Shown: positions 41,739-50,085, counted from the first letter of the stretch. The stretch: 64,000 nucleotides of DNA from Ensifer adhaerens (GCF_000697965.2 NZ_CP015880.1:2418001-2482000), one strand, 5' to 3'. The notes: generated from the sequence alone by a model not told the origin. Made by a program: numbers and translations.

Positions 41739-42416
41739 GGGCTCCTCAAGAAACTATAGGCACCCCACCGCCAAGACGCTGGACTGAGGCTTTACTTGCT
41801 GTTGTTCAGGCAATAGGCCCGTTGCTTCGCAACGAAGGCGTAGCTTTGCCCTGCGTTTTCGACCCGGCCCGAGAGCTCTGGATTTTCTGCAAGAAATCTA
41901 CGTAAGAAACCGCCGACGTGAGAAGCCTCAAACATATCAGGGAGTTGCCGACGGCACGCATCCCAAGCGATTGGCCTGCTTTACGCGCCGCGCACGAGAA
42001 ATCGGCGAAAACCACTCAATTTTGCAGCAATTGTTTTCAAAAAGCTGTGATTTCAACAGCTTGCGATATATTTTGCGCAGCGCCCCACAAAGCCGCAAAT
42101 GACCGATTTTTGAGCAATGACAAGACGCAATACCAATCCCGAAAAGTTTTGCTTGCCAATTCAAAATAAACCCATCAATCTTACTTTCGTTCGGGCAATC
42201 TGCGAACATGGGAAGATCTTGAAATAAAAGCGGGCCGGAGACGCAAAAACTCCGGGCGGCCAGACCGATGGGAAGCAGAGATGCGGCCCTTCCAATGGCT
42301 GGCTGCGGTAACCAGGACCCTTTCCTCAAACGTCGAGAACTGCCTGCCAACGCCCATCCGGGCACATTGCAATGCTACCCGTCCGTCAAACGGGTGGAGA
42401 GAAAAGGACCTGACGC
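41739..42416. other. Long AT-richer stretch and cold-shock gene leader
   Basis: No credible gene. The interval 42000-42215 is much more AT-rich than its surroundings and probably holds the promoter. A hairpin CCGGAG/CTCCGG lies at 42235-42255, and another, just before the ribosome-binding site, at 42377-42395. A long structured 5' UTR for the cold-shock gene is likely. Confidence 0.5.
42377..42395 (+). promoter_or_regulatory. Hairpin next to the cold-shock gene ribosome-binding site
   Basis: ACCCGT (42377-42382) pairs with ACGGGT (42390-42395) across a seven-base loop. The purine-rich GGAGAGAAAAGGA and ATG 42417 follow at once. It may modulate translation with temperature, as leaders of other csp genes do. 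Confidence 0.4.
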
Positions 42417-42632
42417 ATGGCCGAAACTGGCACTGTAAAATTCTTCAACACCGACAAGGGCTTTGGTTTTATCAAGCCTGACAACGGTGGTGCAGATATC
42501 TTCGTACACATTTCCGCGGTCCAGGCTTCCGGCCTGACCGGTCTGACGGAAAACCAGAAGGTAAGCTTCGACACCGAACCGGATCGCCGCGGCAAAGGCC
42601 CGAAGGCGGTCAACCTGCAGATCGCCGGCTAA
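42417..42632 (+). CDS. Cold-shock domain protein (CspA family)
   Basis: 71 aa. GTVKFFNTDKGFGFIKPDNG and GADIFVHISAVQASGL contain both RNP motifs (KGFGFI and DIFVHIS) of the single cold-shock domain. It binds single-stranded RNA and DNA and melts RNA structure, usually after a temperature drop. AAAGGA precedes ATG by nine bases. A strong terminator follows. Rhizobia carry several csp paralogues, so the individual symbol is left blank. Confidence 0.97.
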   Translation: MAETGTVKFFNTDKGFGFIKPDNGGADIFVHISAVQASGLTGLTENQKVSFDTEPDRRGKGPKAVNLQIAG

Positions 42633-42664
42633 CGCCGTTATCTGCTGACAGATTCCAGTTGAAG

Positions 42665-42689
42665 CCCGGCATTCTTGCCGGGTTTTTTT
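42665..42689 (+). terminator. Rho-independent terminator of the cold-shock gene
   Basis: CCCGGC, loop ATTCTT, GCCGGG and then seven T residues. Confidence 0.92.
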
Positions 42690-42776
42690 GTTCAGGCTCG
42701 GTTCAGTTTGGCCGCGTTAACCTTCCTCCATCATGAAGGCCGGGTTGATCCGGTCCATGCGAAGGATTGAAGCCAA

Positions 42777-43223
42777 ATGAACAAGTTCATCAAAGCCGCC
42801 GTTCTCTCGATCGCCGCAGCCGCTATGGTCATCCCGACCTTTGGCGCCGCCGAGGCAGGCGGCAGGCATCACCACAACAATGACGATGCATGGGCAGCTG
42901 GTGCAGCAGGTCTCGTTGCCGGCGCTCTGATCGGCGGCGCGATCGCTTCGCAGCCGCGTTACAACGGCGGCTACAACGAGCGCGTCTACATCGATCCGGA
43001 ACCGGAATACGACTATTACGAGCCGCGTCCGGCCTACCGCCCTCGCCCGGTCTACCAGGCACGCCCTGTCGTCGTCGACAGCTATGGTGGCGGTTACCGC
43101 TCGCTCGAGCCCTGGACCCCGTCCTGGTACCGTTACTGCGCGCAGCGTTACCGCTCGTTCAACCCGGATAGCGGCACCTTCCGCGGCTACGACGGCCGCA
43201 GCTACTTCTGCACCGCCGGCTAA
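42777..43223 (+). CDS. BA14K-family exported protein
   Basis: 148 aa. Signal peptide MNKFIKAAVLSIAAAAMVIP to about residue 27 (AAEAGG). A Gly/Ala-rich segment AAGAAGLVAGALIGGAIA follows, then a Tyr/Pro/Arg-rich linker, and the C-terminal BA14K module WYRYCAQRYRSFNPDSGTFR then GYDGRSYFC with two cysteines. The name comes from an immunoreactive Brucella antigen with lectin-like properties; rhizobia have many relatives. It is probably exported to the periplasm or surface. Confidence 0.9.
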   Translation: MNKFIKAAVLSIAAAAMVIPTFGAAEAGGRHHHNNDDAWAAGAAGLVAGALIGGAIASQPRYNGGYNERVYIDPEPEYDYYEPRPAYRPRPVYQARPVVVDSYGGGYRSLEPWTPSWYRYCAQRYRSFNPDSGTFRGYDGRSYFCTAG

Positions 43224-43246
43224 TCAGGTTCGGCGTAAGAATCGAA

Positions 43247-43280
43247 AAGCCCATGTCTTGATAGAGACATGGGCTTTTTT
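43247..43280. terminator. Bidirectional terminator between BA14K and MBL genes
   Basis: AAGCCCATGTCT and AGACATGGGCTT pair across TGATAG, followed by TTTT on the plus strand and a T run on the minus strand. The two genes converge here. Confidence 0.88.
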
Positions 43281-43299
43281 CGTGAGCGTGTGTGGTGGC

Positions 43300-43941
43300 T
43301 CAGAGCCCGCGCAGATAAGGATTGGTGCGGCGCTCCTCGCCGATCTGACCACTCGGGCCATGTCCGCAGATGAAGCCGACGCTATCGCCGAGCGGCAGGA
43401 TCTTGTCGCGGATCGAATCGAGCAATTGCTGGTGATTGCCGCCGGGCAGGTCCGTGCGGCCGATCGAGCCGTGGAAGAGCACGTCGCCGACATGGGCGAA
43501 GTTCTGCGCCCGGTTGAAATAGACGACGTGTCCCGGCGCATGGCCCGGGCAATGCAGGACTTCGAAGACATGGTCGCCGAAGGAGACCGTGTCGCCTTCT
43601 TCGAGCCAGCGATCGGGAATGACGTTCTGAACCTTCATCGCCAGACCGAAGCGCTCCGCCTGGCTTTCGAGGCTTTCGAGCAGCGGCAGGTCGTCCTTGT
43701 GCGGACCGATGATTTCGAGCCCGAGGGCGTCCTTCAGTTCCTTGGCGCCGCCGGCATGGTCGATATGGCCGTGGGTGATCCAGATCGCCTTCAGCGTGAT
43801 GCCGTTTTCGCGGATGGTCTGCAGGATGAGATCGACGTCGCCGCCGGGATCGACGATCACGCCTTCCTTGGTCTCGCTGTCGAACAGCACGGTGCAGTTC
43901 TGCTCGAAATGGGTAACCGGGATGATGCCCGCCTGTAACAT
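43300..43941 (-). CDS. MBL-fold metallohydrolase (glyoxalase II / YcbL-like)
   Basis: 213 aa from ATG 43941. The metallo-beta-lactamase signature IWITHGHIDHAGGAKELKDA provides HxHxDH, with further metal ligands in LHCPGHAPGHVVYF (His), FAHVGDVLFHGSIGRTDLPG (Asp) and FICGHGPSG (His). The short length without the glyoxalase II C-terminal domain fits the YcbL type, some members of which hydrolyse S-lactoylglutathione. The 109-bp RIME-like repeat lies 15 bp upstream of the start, so the promoter probably lies beyond or within it. Confidence 0.9.
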   Translation of the reverse strand: MLQAGIIPVTHFEQNCTVLFDSETKEGVIVDPGGDVDLILQTIRENGITLKAIWITHGHIDHAGGAKELKDALGLEIIGPHKDDLPLLESLESQAERFGLAMKVQNVIPDRWLEEGDTVSFGDHVFEVLHCPGHAPGHVVYFNRAQNFAHVGDVLFHGSIGRTDLPGGNHQQLLDSIRDKILPLGDSVGFICGHGPSGQIGEERRTNPYLRGL

Positions 43942-43955
43942 GCGCGTCTGCCTCT

Positions 43956-44064
43956 CTAGAGCATGTCGCGCAAAAATTTGGGAGCGGTATTGCGATAACG
44001 ACATGCGACAAATCCAGAACCTAAAGCGTAGGAAGCGAATCTGGAAGATCGCAACGCGCTCTAG
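43956..44064. repeat. RIME-type rhizobial intergenic mosaic element
   Basis: A 109-bp unit bounded by CTAGAGC and GCTCTAG, with internal segments GAGCATGTCGCGCAAAA, TTGCGATAACGACATGC and AATCTGGAAGATCGCAACGC. CATGTCG and CGACATG pair inside the left half, and the right half also has palindromic potential. Size, ends and wording match the roughly 108-bp rhizobial intergenic mosaic elements (RIME1) as I remember them. It sits between the MBL gene and a small ORF. Confidence 0.75.
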
Positions 44065-44113
44065 GATCTCGTCATCTTCCTATAGCGGCAATTGGCGGCG
44101 GTGACAGCGCCAA

Positions 44114-44281
44114 TCAGCGAAGCGAGGCTATTTGCGGTGCAGACAGCTGCTGGGGTGCCGGCCACTGCACGGTGGTCATCAGCAGCGCCGAAATCGCGAT
44201 CTCCGCGGCGACGACGATCCGAACGACCGGCTTGAGGCTGCGCGCGGCGACGTTGTTCTGATCCGGCTGAGCATTCTGCAT
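44114..44281 (-). CDS. Small predicted membrane protein (55 aa)
   Basis: ATG 44281 is preceded by GGGAGAGGGACAAA, a strong ribosome-binding site. The protein is MQNAQPDQNNVAARSLKPVV followed by a hydrophobic helix RIVVAAEIAISALLMTTVQW and a short polar tail. Single-helix proteins of this kind are common in rhizobia; function unknown. It is divergent from the SH3-domain gene. Confidence 0.5.
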   Translation of the reverse strand: MQNAQPDQNNVAARSLKPVVRIVVAAEIAISALLMTTVQWPAPQQLSAPQIASLR

Positions 44282-44429
44282 TTTGTCCCTCTCCCGTTGC
44301 CTTTCTCCTGGCGTGTCCTGCCCTCGGCAACGGCTGGAGAATGTCACAGCGTCACATTTCGTGACGTTCCCGGGGGAACATCCGCGCGCTTGCTGGCGTT
44401 TGGCCCTCGTCAATATAAGGAGAAACACG

Positions 44430-45053
44430 ATGGTGAAGCTTACCCGCCCCCTGTTGCGAGCCGCTACGGCCGCGGGTTTGGTGTTGGCGATCGGTACGCC
44501 GTCCGCCTTTGCAGCCATGACCGCGACCACGGTGACGGACCTTAACATCCGCACAGGTCCGGGCCCTCAATATCCGACAGTCGGCCTTGCGACCCGCGGT
44601 AGCACCGCGGTTATCGACGGCTGCATCGAAGGCAGCAAGTGGTGCCGCATTGACGTCGGCGGCGTGCGCGGCTGGGTCTATTCCCAGTATCTGACGACGG
44701 ATCTTGGCGGTTCTGCCGTCGTGGTCCAGGAGCGCCGGGCCGACCTGGCCATTCCTGCCGTCACCTATGAAGTGCAGCCCAATGACCCCGTGATCGTCAG
44801 CAGCGGCGACGAATTGATCGGCCCGGTCGAACAGATCGACCCGATCGTGCCGCCGGAGAATGTGCGGACCTACGTCACGTCCAACCCCGGCGAGACCGTC
44901 TATCTCGATGGTGAAGTCGTCGTCGGTGCCGAACTGCCGCAGACCGTGGCCGTTCAACGCGTTCCCGACTACAGCTACGACTATGTCAGCATCAACGGCC
45001 AGCCCGTTCTGGTCGAGCCGGCAACGCGACGCATCGTCTACGTCTATCGCTAA
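44430..45053 (+). CDS. Exported SH3-domain protein with DUF1236-like C-terminus
   Basis: 207 aa from ATG 44430, with AAGGAG upstream. The signal peptide ends near SAFAA. A bacterial SH3 domain follows (about residues 30-90): TATTVTDLNIRTGPGPQYPT and CRIDVGGVRGWVYSQYLTTD. The C-terminal half has a DUF1236-like unit (VRTYVTSNPGETVYLDGEVV, VGAELPQTVAVQRVPDYSYD, INGQPVLVEPATRRIVYVYR). Such proteins are probably periplasmic and may bind peptidoglycan or other proteins. Confidence 0.87.
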   Translation: MVKLTRPLLRAATAAGLVLAIGTPSAFAAMTATTVTDLNIRTGPGPQYPTVGLATRGSTAVIDGCIEGSKWCRIDVGGVRGWVYSQYLTTDLGGSAVVVQERRADLAIPAVTYEVQPNDPVIVSSGDELIGPVEQIDPIVPPENVRTYVTSNPGETVYLDGEVVVGAELPQTVAVQRVPDYSYDYVSINGQPVLVEPATRRIVYVYR

Positions 45054-45061
45054 CAATCGAG

Positions 45062-45091
45062 ACCCCCGGCAATCATTCGGTTGCCGGGGGT
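45062..45091 (+). terminator. Hairpin after the SH3-domain gene
   Basis: ACCCCCGGCAA and TTGCCGGGGGT pair across TCATTCGG, eight bp after the stop. The T tract is poor, so termination efficiency is uncertain. Confidence 0.65.
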
Positions 45092-45374
45092 TCCCGACGT
45101 GCCTGCATTACCCTCCCTCGCTCTCCCGACGGCACGAATCATGCGCGGCAAGGTCATTCCCTCCAGCCGCCCCTGCCGCCGGCTTCGTTTTCCCGCTTTG
45201 CCTGTAAGAGGTTGCCTCTGCCTAAAATCGAGCCATTTCAATTGGCTACGAAGCGGGCGCCGCAACGTCATTTCACTCAAATTGACAATAATCCGGAATA
45301 GGCTTCAACCTATTGATGCCGGCTCATCGGCTTTTAGTGGCGCGTCCACGACGAGCCACGACACGGAGGGATCA
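45092..45374. other. Intergenic stretch, no gene seen
   Basis: A TTGACA hexamer occurs at about 45280 (TCAAATTGACAATAATCC context), followed by an AT-rich stretch, and may be the promoter of the small Gly-rich protein. Nothing else is recognised. Confidence 0.4.
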
Positions 45375-45641
45375 ATGGAAGCATTAATGCCTATCATTAC
45401 CCAATTGATCGCGGGGGCCGCCGGCGGGAACGCGGCCAGCGCAGTGTTGAAGCAGCAGGCATTCGGTGTCGTCGCACGGACCATCGTCGGCGCCATTGGA
45501 GGCCTTGGCGGCGGGTTCCTCATTCAGATGCTCGGCGGAGAAGCAGCCGCGACCGGTCTCGCCATGCAAGCCATCGGCGGCCTTGTCGGCGGCGGCGTAC
45601 TGAGCGGAATCGTCGGGCAATTCTTGGGGAAGACCGCCTAA
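45375..45641 (+). CDS. Small Gly/Ala-rich hydrophobic protein
   Basis: 88 aa from ATG 45375, with GGAGGG five bases upstream. Almost entirely hydrophobic and glycine-rich: two helices (IGAIGGLGGGFLIQMLGG and AMQAIGGLVGGGVLSGIVGQ) follow an amphipathic start (MPIITQLIAGAAGGNAASAV). It probably resides in a membrane or forms a small assembly; relatives in rhizobia are uncharacterised. Transcribed alone, between two terminators. Confidence 0.75.
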   Translation: MEALMPIITQLIAGAAGGNAASAVLKQQAFGVVARTIVGAIGGLGGGFLIQMLGGEAAATGLAMQAIGGLVGGGVLSGIVGQFLGKTA

Positions 45642-45667
45642 CTCTGCGATCATATCCGTAGCAAGAC

Positions 45668-45693
45668 AAAAGGCGGCCCGGGGGCCGCCTTTT
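45668..45693. terminator. Bidirectional terminator between the Gly-rich protein gene and ilvE
   Basis: AAAAGGCGGCCC and GGGCCGCCTTTT are perfect arms two bases apart, giving a T run on both strands. The flanking genes converge. Confidence 0.9.
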
Positions 45694-45720
45694 CTGCTTT
45701 CGAGAGCATTCCGGATGCCG

Positions 45721-46611
45721 TTACTCGGCTGCCGCGGCAACCGGATAGACTTCCTTCATGTAGTCGTTCATCAGCGTTTCGCAGATCGTCGCCGGCGTGA
45801 AGCGGTAAGGACCGATTTCGGAAACCGGCGTCACTTCGGCGGCCGAGCCGGTGAGGAAGCATTCGCTGAAACCGGACAGTTCCTCCGGCATGATCGCCCG
45901 CTCGACCACTTCATAGCCGCGGCGCTTGGCAAGCTCGATCACCGTGCGACGGGTGATGCCGTCGAGGAAGCAATCCGGCACCGGCGTGTGGATGACGCCG
46001 TCCTTGACGAAGAAGATGTTGGCACCGGTCGCTTCGGCCACGCGGCCGCGGTAATCCAGCATCATCGCGTCCGCATAGCCCTTGGCCTCGGCCGCATGCT
46101 TGGAGATGGTGCAGATCATGTAGAGGCCGGCGGCTTTCGACTTCGAAGGTGCCGTCTGCGGATCCGGGCGGCGATATTCTGCGATATCGAGCCGGATGCC
46201 CTTGAGCTTTTCGGCCGGGTTGAAATAGCTGCCCCACTGCCAGATGGCGATGGCGACGTTGATGCGGTTGTTCTGCGCCGAAACGCCCATGCTCTCGCTG
46301 CCGCGCCAGGCGATCGGCCGCACATAGGCCTCGGAGAAGCCCTGACGCTTCAGAAGCTCGACGCTGGCTGCGTCCAGTTCCTCCACCGAATAAGGGATCT
46401 TGAAGCCGAGGATTTCGGCGGACTGATGCAGGCGCTGGTTGTGCTCGGTCAGCTTGAAGATGCGCCCGCCATAGGCGCGCTCGCCCTCAAAGACCGCGCT
46501 GGCATAGTGCAGGCCGTGGGTCAGCACGTGAATCTTGGCATCCTTCCACGCGACGAACTCGCCGTTGAACCAGATCTGTCCGTCCAACTGATCAAAAGGA
46601 ACCGCTGCCAT
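45721..46611 (-). CDS. ilvE: Branched-chain amino acid aminotransferase
   Basis: 296 aa. PLP fold-type IV: IWFNGEFVAWKDAKIHVLTH, HYASAVFEGERAYGGRIFKL, YVRPIAWRGSESMGV, the Schiff-base Lys in SKAAGLYMICTISKHAAEAK, then LDYRGRVAEATGANIFFVKD and ITRRTVIELAKRRGYEVVER. It transfers the amino group between Leu/Ile/Val and 2-oxoglutarate in the last step of synthesis or first step of breakdown. Divergent from the MarR gene, which may or may not control it. Confidence 0.95.
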   Translation of the reverse strand: MAAVPFDQLDGQIWFNGEFVAWKDAKIHVLTHGLHYASAVFEGERAYGGRIFKLTEHNQRLHQSAEILGFKIPYSVEELDAASVELLKRQGFSEAYVRPIAWRGSESMGVSAQNNRINVAIAIWQWGSYFNPAEKLKGIRLDIAEYRRPDPQTAPSKSKAAGLYMICTISKHAAEAKGYADAMMLDYRGRVAEATGANIFFVKDGVIHTPVPDCFLDGITRRTVIELAKRRGYEVVERAIMPEELSGFSECFLTGSAAEVTPVSEIGPYRFTPATICETLMNDYMKEVYPVAAAAE

Positions 46612-46804
46612 GGTGTCATCCTCCGGCGCATGCGCGCCATTCTTAGTTGATTATCGCCCTGCTTTCAGTCTATCGGCAAACTGATTGAGGGAAAATTCAA
46701 TTTCGTGATTTTGGATTTGCGATCGGAACGGCACGGCATATCCTTTCAGATGTTGCCAACGCCAAATGTCTCGCTTACCGAGCATGGACGCTAATGCTAT
46801 GGTA

Positions 46805-46833
46805 AAAATATGTCAACAAAGCTGACATATTTT
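46805..46833. promoter_or_regulatory. Operator-like inverted repeat upstream of the MarR gene
   Basis: AAAATATGTCA (46805-46815) and TGACATATTTT (46823-46833) are perfect 11-base arms around ACAAAGC. The AT-rich symmetry and 18-base period suit a MarR dimer. It lies 47 bp before the MarR start and just after a TATGGT that could be its -10. Confidence 0.6.
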
Positions 46834-46879
46834 TTCGAATGTTTCGCAAGTTGCAATCAGGCTGAAAGGAAATGACCGC

Positions 46880-47359
46880 GTGGCCGGCCAATCCAAAGAG
46901 AACACCCGGTATCTGAACGATGCCGCCGCCGATGACGATACGATCGATTTCGAGATCATCGAGCTGCTCTTCTTCGCCTATCGCGACTTCACCTCCGACC
47001 CGGATGCGATCCTGGAAAAGAGCGGCTTCGGACGGGCGCACCACCGCGTCGTGCACTTTGTCGACCGCGAGCCGGGCATGACGGTCGCCGACCTCCTGGA
47101 CACGCTGAAGATTACCAAGCAGAGCCTTGCCCGGGTGCTGAAGCAACTGATCGACTCCGGGTATATTCGCCAGGAAACCGGCCCTGAAGACCGGCGCCAG
47201 CGTATGCTCTACACGACGGAAGAAGGCCAGGCGCTGGCGCGTGCGCTTGCCGAGCCACAGTCCCGCCGCATAGCCGATGCATTGGCAAGAACCGGTCCGG
47301 GCGCGCGCGAAACGGTCAAGCGCTTTCTCGCCGGGATGAAGAACAACGCCGCAGACTGA
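46880..47359 (+). CDS. MarR-family regulator (PetP-like)
   Basis: 159 aa from GTG 46880, with AAAGGAAA upstream. The winged helix core is clear: FGRAHHRVVHFVDREPGMTV, ADLLDTLKITKQSLARVLKQ (recognition helix), GYIRQETGPEDRRQRMLYTT (wing) and a C-terminal dimer helix. It starts a three-gene unit with a response regulator and a histidine kinase. The MarR plus OmpR-type regulator order is that of petP-petR in Rhodobacter capsulatus, where the pair influences cytochrome bc1 expression. Autoregulation through the adjacent inverted repeat is likely. Confidence 0.88.
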   Translation: MAGQSKENTRYLNDAAADDDTIDFEIIELLFFAYRDFTSDPDAILEKSGFGRAHHRVVHFVDREPGMTVADLLDTLKITKQSLARVLKQLIDSGYIRQETGPEDRRQRMLYTTEEGQALARALAEPQSRRIADALARTGPGARETVKRFLAGMKNNAAD

Positions 47360-47404
47360 CGCCCGCCGTAGCGCGGGTCTGGCCTGCAACTTGGGAAGCG
47401 TGGA

Positions 47405-48106
47405 ATGACGACAAAAGCGACTGTCTCGGACGATGCGGCTCACCTTCTGGTCGTCGACGACGACCGGCGCATCCGCGATCTGCTCAACCGCTACCTGGTC
47501 GAACAGGGTTTTCGCGTGACGACCGCGTCCGATGCGGACGAAGCCCGCCGCAAGCTCGTCGGCCTCGACTTCGACCTTCTGATCGTCGACGTGATGATGC
47601 CCGGCGAAAGCGGCATTTCGCTCACCCAGAGCCTCAGGCAAATCAAGACCGTGCCGATCCTGATGTTGACGGCGCTGGCGGAATCCAACTCCCGCATCGA
47701 GGGTCTCGAGGCCGGCGCCGACGACTATCTGTCGAAGCCCTTTGACCCGCGCGAACTGGTGCTGCGCATCAACAACATCCTGCGCCGCAACCAGCCGGCC
47801 CAGACCCCCAAGGTCGACCAGGTGATCTTCGGTCCCTACACCTTCTCGGTGGTGCGCAAGGAGCTGCGTCGTGGCGCCGATCACATCCGCCTGACGGACC
47901 GCGAGCAGGAGATCATGACACTCTTTTCGCAACGTGCCGGCGAAACGATCCCACGCCACGAGTTGATCGGCGACGATGCCGAGGTCGGCGAGCGCACGAT
48001 CGACGTGCAGATCAACCGCCTGCGCCGCAAGATCGAGGACGACCCGTCCAACCCCGTCTGGCTGCAGACGGTGCGCGGCATCGGCTACCGGCTGAGCGTG
48101 GACTGA
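47405..48106 (+). CDS. OmpR-family response regulator (PetR-like)
   Basis: 233 aa. The receiver domain has acidic pocket LLVVDDDRR, phosphoacceptor Asp in LLIVDVMMPGESGISL, Thr in ILMLTALAE and Lys in DDYLSKPFDPRELV. The C-terminal winged helix includes IRLTDREQEIMTLFSQRAGE, GERTIDVQINRLRRKIEDD and VRGIGYRLSVD. Likely phosphorylated by the histidine kinase encoded 32 bp downstream. Gene order with the MarR gene matches petP-petR. Confidence 0.95.
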   Translation: MTTKATVSDDAAHLLVVDDDRRIRDLLNRYLVEQGFRVTTASDADEARRKLVGLDFDLLIVDVMMPGESGISLTQSLRQIKTVPILMLTALAESNSRIEGLEAGADDYLSKPFDPRELVLRINNILRRNQPAQTPKVDQVIFGPYTFSVVRKELRRGADHIRLTDREQEIMTLFSQRAGETIPRHELIGDDAEVGERTIDVQINRLRRKIEDDPSNPVWLQTVRGIGYRLSVD

Positions 48107-48138
48107 AATGGCAGCCCTTCCCATGAGCGCGGCAAACC

Positions 48139-49521
48139 ATGGCAAGCTTTGACGGCATAGAGCACGGCGCATCCGGGGCGAACGACAATGCCTGGAGGCG
48201 GTTCACCCGCTGGCTGCGCCGTCGCCTGCCCATGGGGCTTTACGCCCGCTCGCTGCTGATCGTCATCATTCCCATGGTGCTTCTGCAGTCGGTGGTCGCC
48301 TTCATCTTCATGGAGCGCCACTGGCAGCTGGTGACGCAGCGCCTGTCGGCCGCCGTCACCGGGGACATTGCCGCGATCGTCGATCTTATCGACACCTTCC
48401 CTGCCGACCGCGACATCTCCGAGATCATCCGCATCGCGCGCGATCAGCTCGATCTCAGCATCTCCGTGGACCCGCCCGGCGAACTGCCGCCGCCGCGCCC
48501 CAGCCCCTTCTTCGAAATCCTCGACCAGATCCTCGGCGAAGAGATTTCCAACCAGGTCCGCCGCCCCTTCTGGATCGATACGGTCGGCAACTCCAAGCTC
48601 GTCGAGATCCGCATCAAGCTCGATGACGGCCGCATCCTGCGCGTCTATGCCCGGCGCAACCAGGCCTACGCTTCCAACACCCACATCTTCCTCGTCTGGA
48701 TGGTGGCGGCCTCGCTGGTGCTGCTGACGATCGCGGTGCTCTTCCTGCGCGGCCAGATCCGCCCGATCCTGGCCTTGACCAAGGCGGCCGAAAGCTTCGG
48801 CAAGGGCCAGAAGATCGACGACTTCGCGCCGCGCGGCGCCGATGAAATCCGCCGCGCCGGCCTCGCCTTCATCCAGATGCGCGAGCGCATCGAACGCCAG
48901 ATCGAGCAGCGCACCGCGATGCTGACTGGCGTCAGCCACGATCTTCGAACCATCCTCACCCGCTTCAAGCTGCAGCTGGCGCTTGCCGGCAACAACCCCG
49001 ATCTCGAAGGCCTGAACCAGGACGTCGATGACATGCAGAACATGCTGGAAGGCTATCTGGCCTTCGCCCGCAGCGAAGCGGAGGAGGACGTCGGCCAGCT
49101 GAAACTCAGCGACCTGATGACCCGGCTCGCCGCTGAAGCCGAACTGCTCGGCAAGACCCTGACCACATCCATCGAAGGGGAAGACGATATCCGCGTGCGG
49201 CCAAACGCCTTCACCCGTCTCGTCGCCAACATCGCCTCGAACGCCTACCGCTACGCCAACACTGTCAAGATCGATGCGCGCCACAGTGCCAAGTGGCTCA
49301 CCATCACCGTCGACGATGACGGCCCAGGTATTCCCGAACGTTCGCGCGAGGATGTGTTCAAGCCGTTCTTCCGCCTCGACGAAGCCCGCAATCTCGACAG
49401 TTCCGGCACTGGCCTCGGGCTGGCGATCGCCCGCGATATCGCCCGCAGCCACGGGGGCAACGTCACGCTTGGCGACAGCCCGCTCGGCGGCCTCAGGGCA
49501 ACGGTGCGCGTCCCGGCTTGA
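48139..49521 (+). CDS. Membrane histidine kinase, EnvZ-like
   Basis: 460 aa. Two membrane helices (about residues 38-58, LLIVIIPMVLLQSVVAFIFM, and 184-207, LVWMVAASLVLLTIAVLFLR) flank a periplasmic sensor domain of about 125 residues. A HAMP linker follows, then the phosphoacceptor His in LTGVSHDLRTILTRFKLQLA, and HATPase motifs NIASNAYRYA, VDDDGPGIP and SSGTGLGLAIARDIARSHGG. It autophosphorylates and signals to the response regulator just upstream. The sensed signal is not evident. A second start four residues in would also work. Confidence 0.94.
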   Translation: MASFDGIEHGASGANDNAWRRFTRWLRRRLPMGLYARSLLIVIIPMVLLQSVVAFIFMERHWQLVTQRLSAAVTGDIAAIVDLIDTFPADRDISEIIRIARDQLDLSISVDPPGELPPPRPSPFFEILDQILGEEISNQVRRPFWIDTVGNSKLVEIRIKLDDGRILRVYARRNQAYASNTHIFLVWMVAASLVLLTIAVLFLRGQIRPILALTKAAESFGKGQKIDDFAPRGADEIRRAGLAFIQMRERIERQIEQRTAMLTGVSHDLRTILTRFKLQLALAGNNPDLEGLNQDVDDMQNMLEGYLAFARSEAEEDVGQLKLSDLMTRLAAEAELLGKTLTTSIEGEDDIRVRPNAFTRLVANIASNAYRYANTVKIDARHSAKWLTITVDDDGPGIPERSREDVFKPFFRLDEARNLDSSGTGLGLAIARDIARSHGGNVTLGDSPLGGLRATVRVPA

Positions 49522-49576
49522 CGTTCCCGCGCGGGCGGGCCACTTCTGGCCACGAATGGGCTAAGGGGAACGGGCC

Positions 49577-50080
49577 ATGGTAGACGCCATCGATTGGGCT
49601 GACTGGGAGCGACGGCTGGCCGAACTCTGGGCAACCTTCGACCCGACAGATAGCGAAGCCTTTATCGCCCGCATCGATGCCCTTGCCGCCGAACTGCCGG
49701 CAGGACATGCCATCGGAGTGTTCGAAAGAGCCTCGGCGCAGGATTCGACCGGCCATGAGATGAAGGCGGAGCCGCTCTACCGGCAGGCGCTGGAAAACGG
49801 TCTTCAGGGAATTCGCCGCCGACGGGCCACCATCCAGCTCGCCAGCACCCTGCGCAATCTCGGCCGCGCCAAAGAAGGTATCGCCCTGCTCACCGCCGAG
49901 CGGGACAAGCCATCGGACGAACTCGACGATGCGGTCATCGCCTTCCTGGCGCTCTGCCTCGTCGATACTGGCCAGGCGCAACAGGCGGCCGCACTCGCGC
50001 TCGCCAGCCTGTCACGGCACCTCCCCCGCTACAACCGCTCACTCAAGCGCTACGCCGAGATGTTGTTGCCGGAGAGTTGA
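49577..50080 (+). CDS. Tetratricopeptide-repeat protein
   Basis: 167 aa. No signal peptide. Helical repeats such as FERASAQDSTGHEMKAEPLY, RRRATIQLASTLRNLGRAKE and FLALCLVDTGQAQQAAALAL follow the TPR consensus, and the set is like the TPR_5 group found in Actinobacteria and rhizobia. Probably a cytoplasmic protein-protein interaction module. It follows the kinase gene by 55 bp and may be part of that operon. Confidence 0.82.
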   Translation: MVDAIDWADWERRLAELWATFDPTDSEAFIARIDALAAELPAGHAIGVFERASAQDSTGHEMKAEPLYRQALENGLQGIRRRRATIQLASTLRNLGRAKEGIALLTAERDKPSDELDDAVIAFLALCLVDTGQAQQAAALALASLSRHLPRYNRSLKRYAEMLLPES

Positions 50081-50085
50081 GCGTG

